Shown here: positions 31,233 through 44,158 of the stretch, in pieces
Position numbering within the stretch: the stretch's first letter is position 1
Layout of the letters: the number at the start of each line of letters is the position of its first letter
NCBI RefSeq assembly: GCF_034353875.1
Contig: NZ_CP133784.1
Location: 2,232,001-2,296,000, forward strand
Direction: 5' to 3'
Length of the DNA: 64,000 nucleotides
From: Pseudomonas sp. MH9.2
GTDB lineage: Bacteria; Pseudomonadota; Gammaproteobacteria; Pseudomonadales; Pseudomonadaceae
Notes under the pieces: generated by a model
The model's input: only the letters and a program-made list of their open reading frames with translations
Database searches by the model: none
Told to the model about the DNA's origin: nothing
Made by a program: the position numbers and the translations under genes

Positions 31233-31256
31233 ACAAAAGGAAAGAGAGAGTACTAA

Positions 31257-32168
31257 TTACACGGCCGCAACAGGACGCATGTAAGAGATCGGGGCGGTGC
31301 TGGCGTCTTCGAAGGTCACGATTTCCCAAGCATCTTTCTGCGCAATCAATGCGCGAAGAAGGACGTTGTTCAGTGCGTGCCCAGACTTGAAGCCTCGGAA
31401 CTCGCCTATCAGGCTATTGCCCAGCAGGTAAAGGTCACCGATTGCATCCAGGATTTTGTGTTTGACGAATTCGTCCTCGTACCGCAGGCCGTCCTCGTTA
31501 AGCACTCCGTCCTTGTCGACCACGATGGCATTTTCTACGCTACCGCCAAGTGCGAGATTGTGCTTGCGCAGGTACTCGATATCACTCATGAACCCAAAGG
31601 TACGGGCGCGGCTGACTTCTTTAACAAAAGAAGTACTGGAAAAATCCACGGTTGCACTTTGGGTACGGTTACGGAAAACAGGGTGGTCGAAGTCGATCTC
31701 GAAACTCACCTTGAACCCTTCGAAAGGCAGGAAAGTGGCGGTTTTGCCGTCCTCTTCCACAGTAACTTCTTTCAGGATACGAATGAATTTCTTGGCTGCG
31801 TCCTGTTCTTCCAGGCCGGCAGATTGAATCAGGAATACGAAGGGTCCCGCGCTGCCGTCCATGATTGGAACTTCGGAGGCAGAGAGTTCGACGTAGGCGT
31901 TATCGATGCCAAGGCCAGCCATGGCCGAAAGCAAGTGCTCTACCGTGTCCACCTTGGTGTCCCCGCTGACCAAAGTGGTCGACAGGGTGGTGTCACCGAC
32001 GTTTTCCGCACGGGCAGGGATCTGCACCACAGGGTCGAGGTCGGCACGACAAAACACGATGCCGGTATTCACAGGTGCGGGCTTGAGGGTCAGGTAAACC
32101 TTTTCCCCCGAGTGCAGGCCTACACCTGTGGCACGGATAATATTTTTCAGGGTGCGTTGTTTAATCAT
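31257..32168 (-). CDS. lpxC: LpxC, UDP-3-O-acyl-N-acetylglucosamine deacetylase
   Basis: The zinc-dependent deacetylase that commits the cell to lipid A synthesis, 303 residues. Zinc ligands are visible: His in [12 protein letters not shown] (about residue 79), and His and Asp in [17 protein letters not shown] (about 238 and 242). It starts [20 protein letters not shown]. It is last gene of the dcw cluster, 112 bases after ftsZ. A TATTAT-like sequence in that gap might be a private promoter, but its -35 is poor. In the usual pseudomonad order an M23 peptidase gene follows; here the T6SS cassette does. Confidence 0.99.
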   Translation of the reverse strand: MIKQRTLKNIIRATGVGLHSGEKVYLTLKPAPVNTGIVFCRADLDPVVQIPARAENVGDTTLSTTLVSGDTKVDTVEHLLSAMAGLGIDNAYVELSASEVPIMDGSAGPFVFLIQSAGLEEQDAAKKFIRILKEVTVEEDGKTATFLPFEGFKVSFEIDFDHPVFRNRTQSATVDFSSTSFVKEVSRARTFGFMSDIEYLRKHNLALGGSVENAIVVDKDGVLNEDGLRYEDEFVKHKILDAIGDLYLLGNSLIGEFRGFKSGHALNNVLLRALIAQKDAWEIVTFEDASTAPISYMRPVAAV

Positions 32169-32280
32169 GGCATTGGCCGCTTCAGCGCAAGTTGCGAACT
32201 GGTATCAACAAAGGCTGGCGATAATAGCAGACCCGGCCTTTGCTGAACACCAATCACCCTAATACCCCTGATACATTTCA

Positions 32281-33471
32281 TCAATCGGCCTGGCGACGCA
32301 GGAAAGCCGGGATATCCAGATAATCCAGGTCATCGTGCGGGTTCATCTTCGCTGCAGCGGCAGCACCGGCGTGAGCCTGGTTGCGCATCACAGTCGGACG
32401 GTCCAGATCGCGGTAATTCACCGACGGCAGCTCCTGACGTGCAGAAGGTTGCACTGCAGCATGTTGTTGCGAGGTCTGCAGGGTGTTGTCGATCACCTTC
32501 ACAGGTTTCTCGATTTTCGCGCCCAGGCCAGTGGCAACCACGGTCACGTGCAACTCGTCGCGCATGTCCGGATCGATAACCGTACCGACCTTGACCATCG
32601 CGTGCTCGGAGGCGAACGCTTCAATGATGCTACCCACGTCCGAGTACTCACCCAGGGACAGGTCAGGACCGGCAGTGATGTTGACCAGGATGCCGCGAGC
32701 ACCTTGCAGGTTGACGTCTTCGAGCAGCGGGTTGCGGATGGCTGCCTCAGTCGCTTCACGTGCACGGTTCGGACCGCTGGCGCAGCCAGTGCCCATCATC
32801 GCCATACCCATTTCGCTCATCACGGTACGTACGTCAGCGAAGTCGACGTTGATCATGCCCGGACGTTTGATGATGTCGGAGATACCGCGAACAGCACCGG
32901 CCAGTACATCGTCAGCCTTGGCGAAAGCCGACAGCAAGCTGGCGTCCTTACCGAGGATGGTCAGCAGCTTCTCGTTAGGGATGGTGATCAACGAGTCAAC
33001 GCTTTCCGACAACAGGCGGATGCCTTCATCGGCGATCTGCATGCGTTTGCGGCCTTCGAACGGGAACGGACGAGTCACCACTGCAACGGTGAGAATCCCC
33101 ATTTCCTTGGCCACTTCGGCGATGATCGGTGCAGCACCGGTACCGGTACCGCCGCCCATGCCAGTGGTAATGAACACCATGTTGGTGCCCTGTAGCACTT
33201 CAGCAATGCGCTCACGGTCTTCCAGTGCAGCCTGACGACCTACTTCAGGGTTGGCACCAGCACCCAAACCTTTGGTCACACCAGTGCCCAATTGCAGGAT
33301 GGTCCGTGCGCCGATGCTTTTCAGCGCTTGTGCGTCAGTGTTGGCGCAGATGAATTCCACACCTTCGATGTTGCTCTTAACCATGTGGTTAACAGCATTA
33401 CCACCACCACCACCAACACCGATAACCTTGATTACCGGGCTTTGCGGGACGTTGTCTACGAGTTCGAACAT
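32281..33471 (-). CDS. ftsZ: Cell division GTPase FtsZ
   Basis: The tubulin homologue that forms the Z ring, 396 residues. The tubulin signature GGGTGTGAAP is at about residues 106-115 and the T7 synergy loop at VDFADVRTVMSEMG. A variable linker rich in Gln/Ala precedes the C-terminal conserved peptide DYLDIPAFLRRQ, which binds FtsA and ZipA. AGGAGA stands before the ATG. It lies 66 bases after ftsA. Confidence 0.99.
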   Translation of the reverse strand: MFELVDNVPQSPVIKVIGVGGGGGNAVNHMVKSNIEGVEFICANTDAQALKSIGARTILQLGTGVTKGLGAGANPEVGRQAALEDRERIAEVLQGTNMVFITTGMGGGTGTGAAPIIAEVAKEMGILTVAVVTRPFPFEGRKRMQIADEGIRLLSESVDSLITIPNEKLLTILGKDASLLSAFAKADDVLAGAVRGISDIIKRPGMINVDFADVRTVMSEMGMAMMGTGCASGPNRAREATEAAIRNPLLEDVNLQGARGILVNITAGPDLSLGEYSDVGSIIEAFASEHAMVKVGTVIDPDMRDELHVTVVATGLGAKIEKPVKVIDNTLQTSQQHAAVQPSARQELPSVNYRDLDRPTVMRNQAHAGAAAAAKMNPHDDLDYLDIPAFLRRQAD

Positions 33472-33537
33472 TTTCCCTCTCCTTTCATTTTCTCTAGTTT
33501 TTTCGCCTACTGCCTACCACTACTACTGCTTTGAAAC

Positions 33538-34791
33538 TTAGAAATTGCCTTGCACCCAGCGCTTGAGGCGCTCGAATACCGGTGTTTTAGGTTCATCGCT
33601 ATAGCTGCTGCTACTGATGCCGGACAACGAAATACCGTCGGATTGCTTTTGCAGCCCGTACAGCAACAGCCCCACACCAGTGGAATAGATTGGGTTGCGG
33701 ACGACGTCCGAGAGCCCTTTGACACTGTGCGGCACGCCGAGGCGTACCGGCATATGGAAGATTTCCTCGGCCAGTTCGACCGCGCCTTCCATTTTTGAGG
33801 TACCACCGGTCAGCACGATGCCGGCCGGGATCAAGTCTTCATAACCACTGCGACGCAGCTCGGCCTGAATCAATGTGAACAACTCGTCGTAACGCGGCTC
33901 GACCACTTCAGCCAGCGCCTGACGGGACAACTCACGTGGTGGACGGTCGCCGACGCTTGGTACTTTGATCGTTTCGCCGGCGCCAGCCAGTTTGGCCAGG
34001 GCACAGGCGTAGCGAATCTTGATCTCTTCGGCGTATTGGGTAGGTGTACGCAACGCCATCGCGATGTCGTTGGTAACCTGATCGCCCGCAATCGGGATGA
34101 CTGCGGTATGACGAATAGCGCCTTCGGTGAAGATGGCGATGTCGGTGGTGCCGCCGCCGATATCGACCAGGCAAACGCCCAGTTCTTTCTCATCATCCGT
34201 CAGCACCGAATACGCGGAAGCCAGCTGTTCGAGAATGATGTCGTCAATTTCCAGCCCGCAACGACGCACGCATTTTTCAATGTTTTGTGCGGCATTGACG
34301 GCGCAAGTCACCACATGAACCTTGGCTTCCAGACGTACGCCCGACATCCCCAAAGGCTCACGAACGCCTTCCTGGTTGTCTATCACGTAGTCCTGCGGCA
34401 GGGTGTGGAGCACCCGCTGATCCGCTGGAATCGCCACGGCCTGGGCGGCATCGAGTACACGCTCCAGATCCGCCATGCTGACTTCACGGTCACGGATCGC
34501 CACGATGCCGTGGGAGTTCAGGCTGCGAATGTGGTTGCCCGCTACACCGACGAAAGCCGAGTGAATACGGCAACCGGCCATCAGCTGAGCTTCTTCAACG
34601 GCGCGCTGGATCGATTGCACGGTGGACTCGATGTTCACCACCACGCCCTTCTTCAGGCCACGGGAAGGATGCGTGCCGATACCGACGATTTCCAGGGTGC
34701 CATCCGCCCCGACTTCGCCCACCAACGCCACCACTTTGGAGGTGCCGATATCCAAGCCGACGATCATTTTCCCGCTTTGCACGTTTGCCAT
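33538..34791 (-). CDS. ftsA: Cell division protein FtsA
   Basis: The actin-like membrane tether of the Z ring, 417 residues. Phosphate loops are MIVGLDIGTSKVVALVGEV near the N-terminus and VDIGGGTTDIAIF at about 205. The third ATP motif is IVLTGGTSKMEG. The C-terminal amphipathic targeting helix is FERLKRWVQGNF. The start MANVQSGKM at 34791 is the family start, and six further in-frame codons upstream are not needed. It lies 14 bases after ftsQ. Confidence 0.98.
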   Translation of the reverse strand: MANVQSGKMIVGLDIGTSKVVALVGEVGADGTLEIVGIGTHPSRGLKKGVVVNIESTVQSIQRAVEEAQLMAGCRIHSAFVGVAGNHIRSLNSHGIVAIRDREVSMADLERVLDAAQAVAIPADQRVLHTLPQDYVIDNQEGVREPLGMSGVRLEAKVHVVTCAVNAAQNIEKCVRRCGLEIDDIILEQLASAYSVLTDDEKELGVCLVDIGGGTTDIAIFTEGAIRHTAVIPIAGDQVTNDIAMALRTPTQYAEEIKIRYACALAKLAGAGETIKVPSVGDRPPRELSRQALAEVVEPRYDELFTLIQAELRRSGYEDLIPAGIVLTGGTSKMEGAVELAEEIFHMPVRLGVPHSVKGLSDVVRNPIYSTGVGLLLYGLQKQSDGISLSGISSSSYSDEPKTPVFERLKRWVQGNF

Positions 34792-34805
34792 GGTCCTGCC
34801 TCTTA

Positions 34806-35672
34806 TCAATTCTTCGCGACGGCGGGTTTGTCCGTCGTAGGCGCAACCTGCTCACGCCATCCCACGGCAAGGCCGTTGGAGTAACGCAGGTCGATGCGCG
34901 CAATATTCGTCATCTGTTCTTTAAGCGTTTTTTCATAAATGGCAATAAATCGGCGCATTTTTTCCACCAGATGGTCGCGTCCCAGTAACAACTCGATACC
35001 CGGGCCCGCACTGCCTGCACCAGTGGTCAAAAACCAACTGCCACGTTCACGTAATTCCAGACGTACGATGGAAAAACCCAACGGCCGTAACATCTGACTC
35101 AACACCTGATACTGCTGCATCACCTGCTGCTGGGCACGTTGAGGGCCAAACAGTTGAGGCAGATGCTCGTAATTGGCCAGCTCGCGCGGGGTAAACGCCT
35201 GACCCTGGTTGTTCAGCAGCGCCTCTTCACCCCAGCGCGCCACCGGCAATTGTTCTTCCAGACGAATGACCACCTGATCGGGCCAGACACGCCTGACTTC
35301 GGCGTGGGCGATCCAAGGCATTTGTTCCAGTTCGGTGCGCATCCCTGCGAGGTCGATGGTGAAGAAGCTCGCCGCCACATAAGGGGCAATGCGCTGCTGC
35401 ACCGCTTGCTGGCTGATGTAGCTCAGATCACCCTGCACATTGATCCGGGTAATTGGCCGGTCGGCATACGGCAACAGCCGCTGCGCGGCTTCGTAGGTAC
35501 CGAAGCCCAGAACGACCAACATCACAGGCCAGAACAGGCGCTTGAAGAATCCGAGGTTTGCTTTAGGCAGACGCATCGACAGCGGCTCTTTGGCCACCAT
35601 CCGACTGGCACCACGCGGCACCGGCTTGCGGCCGGGAACGGGTTGCTGATGACGTAGCATCGCGCCTTGCAT
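34806..35672 (-). CDS. ftsQ: Cell division protein FtsQ
   Basis: A bitopic divisome protein that joins FtsB/FtsL, 288 residues. It has a basic cytoplasmic N-terminus ([17 protein letters not shown]), one membrane helix ([18 protein letters not shown], about 44-61), a POTRA domain ([19 protein letters not shown]) and a beta domain. The ATG at 35672 ([10 protein letters not shown]) matches the usual pseudomonad start. A start eight codons upstream would overlap ddlB. Confidence 0.96.
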   Translation of the reverse strand: MQGAMLRHQQPVPGRKPVPRGASRMVAKEPLSMRLPKANLGFFKRLFWPVMLVVLGFGTYEAAQRLLPYADRPITRINVQGDLSYISQQAVQQRIAPYVAASFFTIDLAGMRTELEQMPWIAHAEVRRVWPDQVVIRLEEQLPVARWGEEALLNNQGQAFTPRELANYEHLPQLFGPQRAQQQVMQQYQVLSQMLRPLGFSIVRLELRERGSWFLTTGAGSAGPGIELLLGRDHLVEKMRRFIAIYEKTLKEQMTNIARIDLRYSNGLAVGWREQVAPTTDKPAVAKN

Positions 35673-35676
35673 GGGA

Positions 35677-38085
<2,409 letters not shown>

Positions 38086-38093
<8 letters not shown>

Positions 38094-39156
38094 GAGCCAC
38101 CTCCAGACAGATATCGACCACAGTGCGCGTTGCGTCAGGTTTGGCCAGGTGGCGAGCCGTGCGGGCCATGTTGTTCAATTGTTCGGGTTGCATCAAAACC
38201 TCTTTCAGGCGTGCGGCCATTTCGGCTGCGCCAGTTGTCGCTTGTGGCATGACGAAGGCTGCACCTTCGCGGGCCAGATAGTCGGCATTACGGGACTGGT
38301 GGTCGTCGATCGCGTGGGGCAACGGCACCAACAGCGACGGCAGGCCAGCCGCAGCCAGTTCACTGACGGTCAGCGCGCCTGCGCGACAAACCACCAGGTC
38401 GGCCCAGCCATAGGCTTGAGCCATGTCTTTGATGAAGGGCGCCACTTGCGCCTCGACATCGGCAGTGCGATAGCGCTCTGCGGTGATCTGGTCATGATTC
38501 TTGCCGGCCTGATGAAACACTTCAGGTCGCAACTCCAGCGGCACCTGTGCCAATGCAGCAGGCAGCAGTTTGTTCAGCGGTTCAGCGCCCAGACTTCCGC
38601 CAAGGATCAGCAGACGGGCTTTACGTCCGCCCAGCGCCTGACGCGGCGTTTCGAGAAACAACTCGGTGCGTACCGGGTTGCCGGTGGTACGGCGTTTTGC
38701 CGAAGCCGAAAACGTATTCGGGAAGGCTTCGCACACACGAGTGGCAAACGGCGCCAGGCTGCGATTGGCTGTACCGGCGACGGCGTTCTGTTCATGAATG
38801 ATCAGCGGTACCCCCGCCAATTTCGCTGCCAAGCCGCCAGGGCCGGTGACAAAACCGCCCATTCCCAGTACGCAGACCGGTTGCAACTGACGGACGATCT
38901 TGCGCGCCTGCAGCAACGCCCTGAGCAGCACAAACGGCGCTTTCAACAGCGAAATCACGCCCTTGCCCCGGAGGCCGGTCACGTTGATCAAATGCAGCGG
39001 CAAGCCCGCTTGAGGGACCAGTTCGTTTTCGATACCGCGCGGCGTGCCGAGCCAGTGCACGCGGTAGCCGCGGGCCTGGAACTCGCGCGCACAGGCCAGC
39101 GCCGGGAAGACGTGCCCACCCGTACCGCCCGCCATGATCAGCACGTTAGCGCCCAT
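38086..39156 (-). CDS. murG: MurG, lipid II-forming GlcNAc transferase
   Basis: A peripheral inner-membrane glycosyltransferase that adds GlcNAc to lipid I to give lipid II, 356 residues. It has the N-terminal G loop [28 protein letters not shown], and the UDP-GlcNAc site [11 protein letters not shown] and [18 protein letters not shown]. The ATG at 39156 ([11 protein letters not shown]) is fixed by GAGGAG 8 bases upstream and by family length. An open extension of 16 codons would lie inside ftsW. It overlaps ftsW by 11 bases. Confidence 0.98.
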
Positions 39157-40360
39157 GGGTCGGCTCCTCGGTGAAGTCGCTTTCATTGAATTCCGTTTCT
39201 TCACTGCCGGTATTGGTCCGCGCCTCCCACTCGATGCGCAGCAACAAGCCCAGGCTTGCGCAGCAGATCACCAACGAACTGCCGCCATAACTGAGGAAGG
39301 GCAAGGTCAGGCCTTTAGTCGGCAGTAGCCCGACGTTTACGCCAATGTTGATCAGGAACTGACCAATCCACAGGAACGCCAGACCGTAAGCCACATAGGC
39401 AGCGAAATATTGCTTGGCCCTTTCGGCCCACATGCCGATGTACATGGCCCGGATACTGACGAATACAAACAGGCCCACAGTGATCAGCGAGCCAACCACG
39501 CCCAACTCTTCCGCGAGCACGGCAAACACGAAGTCGGTGTGCGCTTCAGGTAAATAGAACTGTTTCTGCACGCTGTTACCCAGACCGACGCCGAACCATT
39601 CGCCACGGCCAAAGGCAATCAGGGCCTGGGTCAGCTGATAACCGGAGCCAAACTGATCGGACCAGGGGTCGGTGAAGGTGATCAGGCGCGCCATACGATA
39701 GGGCTGCGCTTGAACCAGCACGAACACCGCGCCCACCGCCAACACCACCATCAGGGTGAAGCGGAACAGCCCTACGCCACCGAGGAACAGCATCGCAGCA
39801 GCAGCCCCCATCATTACCACGGTGGCACCGAAGTCCGGCTCCATCAGCAGCAAACCTGCCATGGGCAGCAAAACGATGAATGGCTTGAAGAAGCCCATCC
39901 AGCTTTCGCGGACTTCCTGCTGGCGCCGTACTAGGTAACCGGCAAGAAAAATCACCACGAAAACCTTGGCGATTTCCGAAGGCTGGACGTTGAACATCCC
40001 GAAGCCGATCCAGCGCATCGAACCGTTAACCTCACGGCCCAGCCCCGGCACCAATACCATCACCAGCAAGCCGAAGGCGCCAATCAACATCAGCCAGCCC
40101 AGGCGCTGCCAGGTTGAAACCGGAATCATCATGGTCACGCCACAGGCGCCCAAACCGATGACCAGATACACCAGGTGACGCATCATCATGTATAGCGGGT
40201 TGCCGGACTGCACGGCGGCCACTTCTGACGAGGCAGAAGTGATCATCACCAGGCCCAGGCCCAGCAGCGCAAGGCAACCGGCCAACATCGGAAAGTCGAC
40301 ATCAATGCCGCGACCGCTGATCAGCGGCGATGGATAAGGCTTGATCACACCCAGAATCAT
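39146..40360 (-). CDS. ftsW: FtsW, SEDS-family septal peptidoglycan polymerase
   Basis: A membrane glycosyltransferase of the SEDS family with about 10 helices, 404 residues. It polymerises lipid II at the septum together with FtsI. Family segments include MRWIGFGMFNVQPSEIAKV, PDFGATVVMMG, and the C-terminal PTKGLTLPFLSYGGSSL. It starts MILGVIKPYPSPL at 40360, where ATGA joins it to the murD stop. Longer in-frame openings upstream overlap murD and are rejected. Confidence 0.98.
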   Translation of the reverse strand: MILGVIKPYPSPLISGRGIDVDFPMLAGCLALLGLGLVMITSASSEVAAVQSGNPLYMMMRHLVYLVIGLGACGVTMMIPVSTWQRLGWLMLIGAFGLLVMVLVPGLGREVNGSMRWIGFGMFNVQPSEIAKVFVVIFLAGYLVRRQQEVRESWMGFFKPFIVLLPMAGLLLMEPDFGATVVMMGAAAAMLFLGGVGLFRFTLMVVLAVGAVFVLVQAQPYRMARLITFTDPWSDQFGSGYQLTQALIAFGRGEWFGVGLGNSVQKQFYLPEAHTDFVFAVLAEELGVVGSLITVGLFVFVSIRAMYIGMWAERAKQYFAAYVAYGLAFLWIGQFLINIGVNVGLLPTKGLTLPFLSYGGSSLVICCASLGLLLRIEWEARTNTGSEETEFNESDFTEEPTHGR

Positions 40361-41703
40361 GACAAGCCCTCCACGGCATGAGCGAACACACGCCCGCGCT
40401 CTTCGAAATTCTTGAACATGTCCAGGCTGGCACAGGCGGGAGACAGCAATACCGCATCCCCGCTCTGCGCCCATTCGGCAGCACGTTGCACAGCTTCGTC
40501 CAGGGTTTTGACGCGAACTAAAGGCACCGCATCGCCGAAGGTTTTGGCAAGCAATTCAGCATCGCGGCCCAACAACACAACCACGCGGCAATAGGCGGCG
40601 ACAGGGGCACGCAAGGCACTGAAGTCAGCACCCTTGCCATCTCCACCTGCGATCAACACCAACTTGCCCGCGATATCCACGCCCAAGCCTTCGATGGCAG
40701 CCAGCGCGGCGCCAACGTTGGTGGCCTTGGAGTCGTCGTAATAGTTGACACCTGCACGCTCCCGCAGCCATTGGCAGCGATGCGCTAGGCCGGTGAAGGT
40801 GCGCAAGGCGCTGAGCATGGCGTCGAACGGCAAGCCCACCGCATGCCCAAGCGCCAACGCAGCCAAGGCGTTGGACTGATTGTGCGCGCCGCGAATTTTC
40901 AGCTCGCGGACCGGCATCAGGTTGTCGAACTGGAAGGCGAGGTATTTTTCGCCGTTCTCTTCGCGCAGACCGAAGCCGTGGAAATCTGGTGTATTCAGAC
41001 CGAAGGTCCAGCACGGCAGGCCTTCACCGATCAGAGGCCGCGACAGTGCGTCCTGACGATTGACCACCACTTGCCGGGCGCCACGAAAAATCCGGTGCTT
41101 GGCCAAGTGATAAGCCGGTAGACCGCTGTAACGGTCCATGTGATCTTCGCTGACATTCAACACGGTCGCCACTTCGGCGCCGAGCTGGTCAGTGGTTTCA
41201 AGCTGGAAGCTGGAGAGCTCGAGCACGTAAAGCTCGACCGAGTCGTCGAGCAAGTCCAGCGCCGGAGTGCCGAGGTTGCCACCGACCGCAACGCGTTTAC
41301 CCGCTGCGACCGCCATTTCACCCACCAGCGTGGTGACCGTGCTTTTCGCATTCGAACCGCTGATTGCAACGATGGGCGCCTTCGCGTTACGCGCGAACAA
41401 CTCGATATCACCCGACAATTTCACGCCACGGGCCGCCGCTTGCTGCAATGCAGGGGTCGCCAATGCCAGACCGGGGCTTACGTACAGCTCGTCGGCACGG
41501 CAGAGAAACTCCACATCCAGCTCGCCGCAACGTACTTCCACATGCGGGTAGTCCTGACGCAACGTCGCCAACTCAGGCGGATTGTCCCGCGTATCAGCCA
41601 CAGCAAACGACACACCCTGCTTCGCCAGGAAGCGAACCAGGGACATGCCGCTCTTGCCGAGGCCGACAACGATGCGGAAGTGGTCAGAAACGATCAGAGA
41701 CAC
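40357..41703 (-). CDS. murD: UDP-MurNAc-L-alanine--D-glutamate ligase MurD
   Basis: It adds D-Glu to UDP-MurNAc-L-Ala, 448 residues. VVGLGKSGMSLVRFLA is at the N-terminus, the ATP P-loop at ISGSNAKSTVTTLVGE (about 114-129), then NVSEDHMDRY, YYDDSKATNVGA and LSPACASLDMFKNFEERG. It starts with GTG at 41703 (MSLIVSDHFRIVVGLG), 5 bases after mraY. Confidence 0.99.
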   Translation of the reverse strand: MSLIVSDHFRIVVGLGKSGMSLVRFLAKQGVSFAVADTRDNPPELATLRQDYPHVEVRCGELDVEFLCRADELYVSPGLALATPALQQAAARGVKLSGDIELFARNAKAPIVAISGSNAKSTVTTLVGEMAVAAGKRVAVGGNLGTPALDLLDDSVELYVLELSSFQLETTDQLGAEVATVLNVSEDHMDRYSGLPAYHLAKHRIFRGARQVVVNRQDALSRPLIGEGLPCWTFGLNTPDFHGFGLREENGEKYLAFQFDNLMPVRELKIRGAHNQSNALAALALGHAVGLPFDAMLSALRTFTGLAHRCQWLRERAGVNYYDDSKATNVGAALAAIEGLGVDIAGKLVLIAGGDGKGADFSALRAPVAAYCRVVVLLGRDAELLAKTFGDAVPLVRVKTLDEAVQRAAEWAQSGDAVLLSPACASLDMFKNFEERGRVFAHAVEGLS

Positions 41704-41708
41704 TCGTT

Positions 41709-42791
41709 CTACCTCAGCTTCAGGGTGGCAAGGCCGATCAGCACCAGAATCACGGTGATGATCCAGAAACGGACAATCACGCGCGGCTCGGGCCAGCCTT
41801 TGAGTTCAAAGTGGTGGTGAATCGGTGCCATGCGGAACACACGACGACCGGTCAACTTGAAGGACGCGACCTGGATCACGACTGAAAGGGTTTCCATCAC
41901 GAATACACCGCCCATGATGAACAGGACGATTTCCTGACGAACGATCACCGCGATGGTGCCCAGTGCGGCGCCCAGCGCCAGGGCACCGACGTCGCCCATG
42001 AACACTTGCGCCGGGTACGTGTTGAACCAAAGAAAGCCAAGGCCTGCGCCAATCAACGCGCCGCAAAACACAATAAGTTCACCCGCGCCCGGTACATAAG
42101 GGATCAGCAGGTATTCAGCGAATTTCACGTTACCCGACAAGTAGCAGAAGATACCCAGCGCACCGCCAACCATCACCGTCGGCAGAATCGCCAGACCGTC
42201 GAGGCCGTCGGTCAGGTTGACCGCGTTGCTCGAACCGACGATCACGAAGTAAGTCAAGACCATGAAGCCAATGCCAAGCGGGATACTGGCGTCTTTGAAC
42301 ATCGGCACGATCAAGGTGGTTTCAACCACGCTAGGCGCAGTCGTATAAAGGAAGATCGCCGCGCCGAGGCCGAACACCGACTGCCAGAAGTATTTCCAGC
42401 GGCTAGGCAAACCCTTGGAATTCTTCTCGATCACTTTGCGGTAATCGTCGACCCAACCAATGCCACCGAACAGCAACGTGACGATCAACACGACCCAGAC
42501 ATAACGGTTACTCAGGTCAGCCCACAACAGGGTGCTGACGGTAATCGCTGAAAGGATCAACGCCCCGCCCATGGTCGGCGTGCCCGATTTGGACAGGTGC
42601 GACTGAGGACCGTCATTACGTACCGATTGGCCGATCTGGCGATTCTGCAGGGTGCGAATCATCCATGGACCCAGGCACAGCGAGAGCGACAATGCAGTGA
42701 GCACGCCGAGAATCCCGCGCAGGGTCAGGTATTGAAAGACCGCGAAGCCTTTGTAGAACTGTTGCAGATATTCCGCCAGCAGCAGCAGCAT
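41709..42791 (-). CDS. mraY: MraY, phospho-MurNAc-pentapeptide translocase
   Basis: A polytopic inner-membrane enzyme that moves phospho-MurNAc-pentapeptide to undecaprenyl phosphate, forming lipid I. It has 360 residues and about 10 helices. The catalytic acidic motifs are WVDDYRKV and [13 protein letters not shown], and the His-rich signature is [13 protein letters not shown] near the C-terminus. Its ATG shares one base with the murF stop codon. Confidence 0.99.
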   Translation of the reverse strand: MLLLLAEYLQQFYKGFAVFQYLTLRGILGVLTALSLSLCLGPWMIRTLQNRQIGQSVRNDGPQSHLSKSGTPTMGGALILSAITVSTLLWADLSNRYVWVVLIVTLLFGGIGWVDDYRKVIEKNSKGLPSRWKYFWQSVFGLGAAIFLYTTAPSVVETTLIVPMFKDASIPLGIGFMVLTYFVIVGSSNAVNLTDGLDGLAILPTVMVGGALGIFCYLSGNVKFAEYLLIPYVPGAGELIVFCGALIGAGLGFLWFNTYPAQVFMGDVGALALGAALGTIAVIVRQEIVLFIMGGVFVMETLSVVIQVASFKLTGRRVFRMAPIHHHFELKGWPEPRVIVRFWIITVILVLIGLATLKLR

Positions 42792-44158
42792 TAGTGTTTC
42801 TCCCGGCTAGAACCACACAAAGCCGCGACGACGTTTTCCATCGCAGCGCTGCGCGAACCCTTGATCAAAATAGTGGTATTAGTGTCCTGCTCGGCGCCCA
42901 GCGCCGCGATCAGGTCAGTCTGGTTAGCGAAGTGGCGAGCATGCTGGCCAAAAGCGCTCACGGCATGAGTCATAAGAGGCCCTACCGCGTATAACGCCGA
43001 CACCTTGCCCGCAGCGTATGCGCCGACTTGGCGATGGCCTTCTTCAGCCCACTCGCCCAGCTCGCCAATATCCCCGAGCACCAGGACGGTGCGCCCGGAA
43101 AAGCCGGCGAGTATATCAACGGCAGCGCACATTGAGGTGGGGTTAGCGTTGTATGTGTCGTCGATTACGCGGATACCATTAGGGGTCAGTTGCGAGACCG
43201 CGCGACCTTTGACCGGCTGTACCGCATTCAATCCTGCAACGATACCTTCCAGCGAAACACCCAACGCATGCGCCGCCGCAGCAGCAGCCAGTGCATTGGT
43301 GACGTTGTGCGTGCCCAGCAGGTTGAGCTGGACAGTCGCCGCGCCGGACGGACCGTGCAATGTGAAACTTGGGCACCCGCGAGCATCGCGGGTCAGATCA
43401 CGCGAGTAGAAATCAGCAACGTCGTCGCTCAAGGCAAAGCTCACGACCTGGCGTCCATCCGCCCGTGCGTGCCAGATGGCGAAGGCCTTGTCATCACGAT
43501 TGAGTACCGCGATACCGGCTGGATCGAGGCCATCGATAATTTCACCCTTGGCCTGGACAATTTTTTCCGGGCCGCCGAACTCACCCACATGGGCGGTTCC
43601 GGCATTGGTGATCAGTGCGACATGGGGTTTGGCCAGGCTGACGGTGTAGGCAATTTCGCCAACACGCGAGGCGCCCAGCTCGATCACGGCGGCCGTGTGT
43701 TCAGCCGCCAGCTCAAGCAGGGTCAGTGGGACCCCCAGGTCGTTGTTCAAATTACCGCGAGTGGCCAGTACCGGCCCGCGCGTGCGCAAAATGCTCGCAA
43801 GAAGTTCCTTGACCGTGGTCTTACCGCTGGAACCGGTGATCGCGGCAAGCGGCTTGTCGAACGCATTGCGATTCAGTGCACCGAGCTGCGCCAGCGCCTG
43901 ACGGGTATCTTCGACCACCAGTTGCGGCAGAACGGAACCTGCGACCTCACGCTCGACCAACGCACCGACCGCGCCTTTGCCCGCGACGTCATCGAGATAA
44001 TCATGGCCGTCGAAACGTGGACCGGTCAGCGCTATAAACAACTGGCCCGGAACAATGGCGCGGCTGTCGATGCTGACACCGGTAAAGCTGCAATCCGCAT
44101 TGACCTGACGGGCAGCGAGTGGCGCGATCAGTTGACTGAACGTCAGTGGCTTAAGCAT
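42791..44158 (-). CDS. murF: MurF, D-Ala-D-Ala-adding ligase
   Basis: It adds D-Ala-D-Ala to the UDP-MurNAc-tripeptide, completing the pentapeptide, 455 residues. [14 protein letters not shown] is in the N-terminal domain, the P-loop at [18 protein letters not shown] (about 108-125), then [12 protein letters not shown] and [10 protein letters not shown]. It overlaps murE by 8 bases. Confidence 0.99.
   Translation of the reverse strand: MLKPLTFSQLIAPLAARQVNADCSFTGVSIDSRAIVPGQLFIALTGPRFDGHDYLDDVAGKGAVGALVEREVAGSVLPQLVVEDTRQALAQLGALNRNAFDKPLAAITGSSGKTTVKELLASILRTRGPVLATRGNLNNDLGVPLTLLELAAEHTAAVIELGASRVGEIAYTVSLAKPHVALITNAGTAHVGEFGGPEKIVQAKGEIIDGLDPAGIAVLNRDDKAFAIWHARADGRQVVSFALSDDVADFYSRDLTRDARGCPSFTLHGPSGAATVQLNLLGTHNVTNALAAAAAAHALGVSLEGIVAGLNAVQPVKGRAVSQLTPNGIRVIDDTYNANPTSMCAAVDILAGFSGRTVLVLGDIGELGEWAEEGHRQVGAYAAGKVSALYAVGPLMTHAVSAFGQHARHFANQTDLIAALGAEQDTNTTILIKGSRSAAMENVVAALCGSSREKH

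Noticed and set aside
21066..31256. Possible integrative element borders (tRNA gene, att-like direct repeats, integrase) around the T6SS cassette
   Set aside because: I found no tRNA, integrase, IS or convincing flanking repeat. Homologous exchange through the core flanks is the simpler explanation.
32169..32280. Private promoter for lpxC in the ftsZ-lpxC gap (TATTAT on the minus strand)
   Set aside because: The best -35 candidate (TTCAGC) is only 15 bases away and poor, so it is not listed as a feature.
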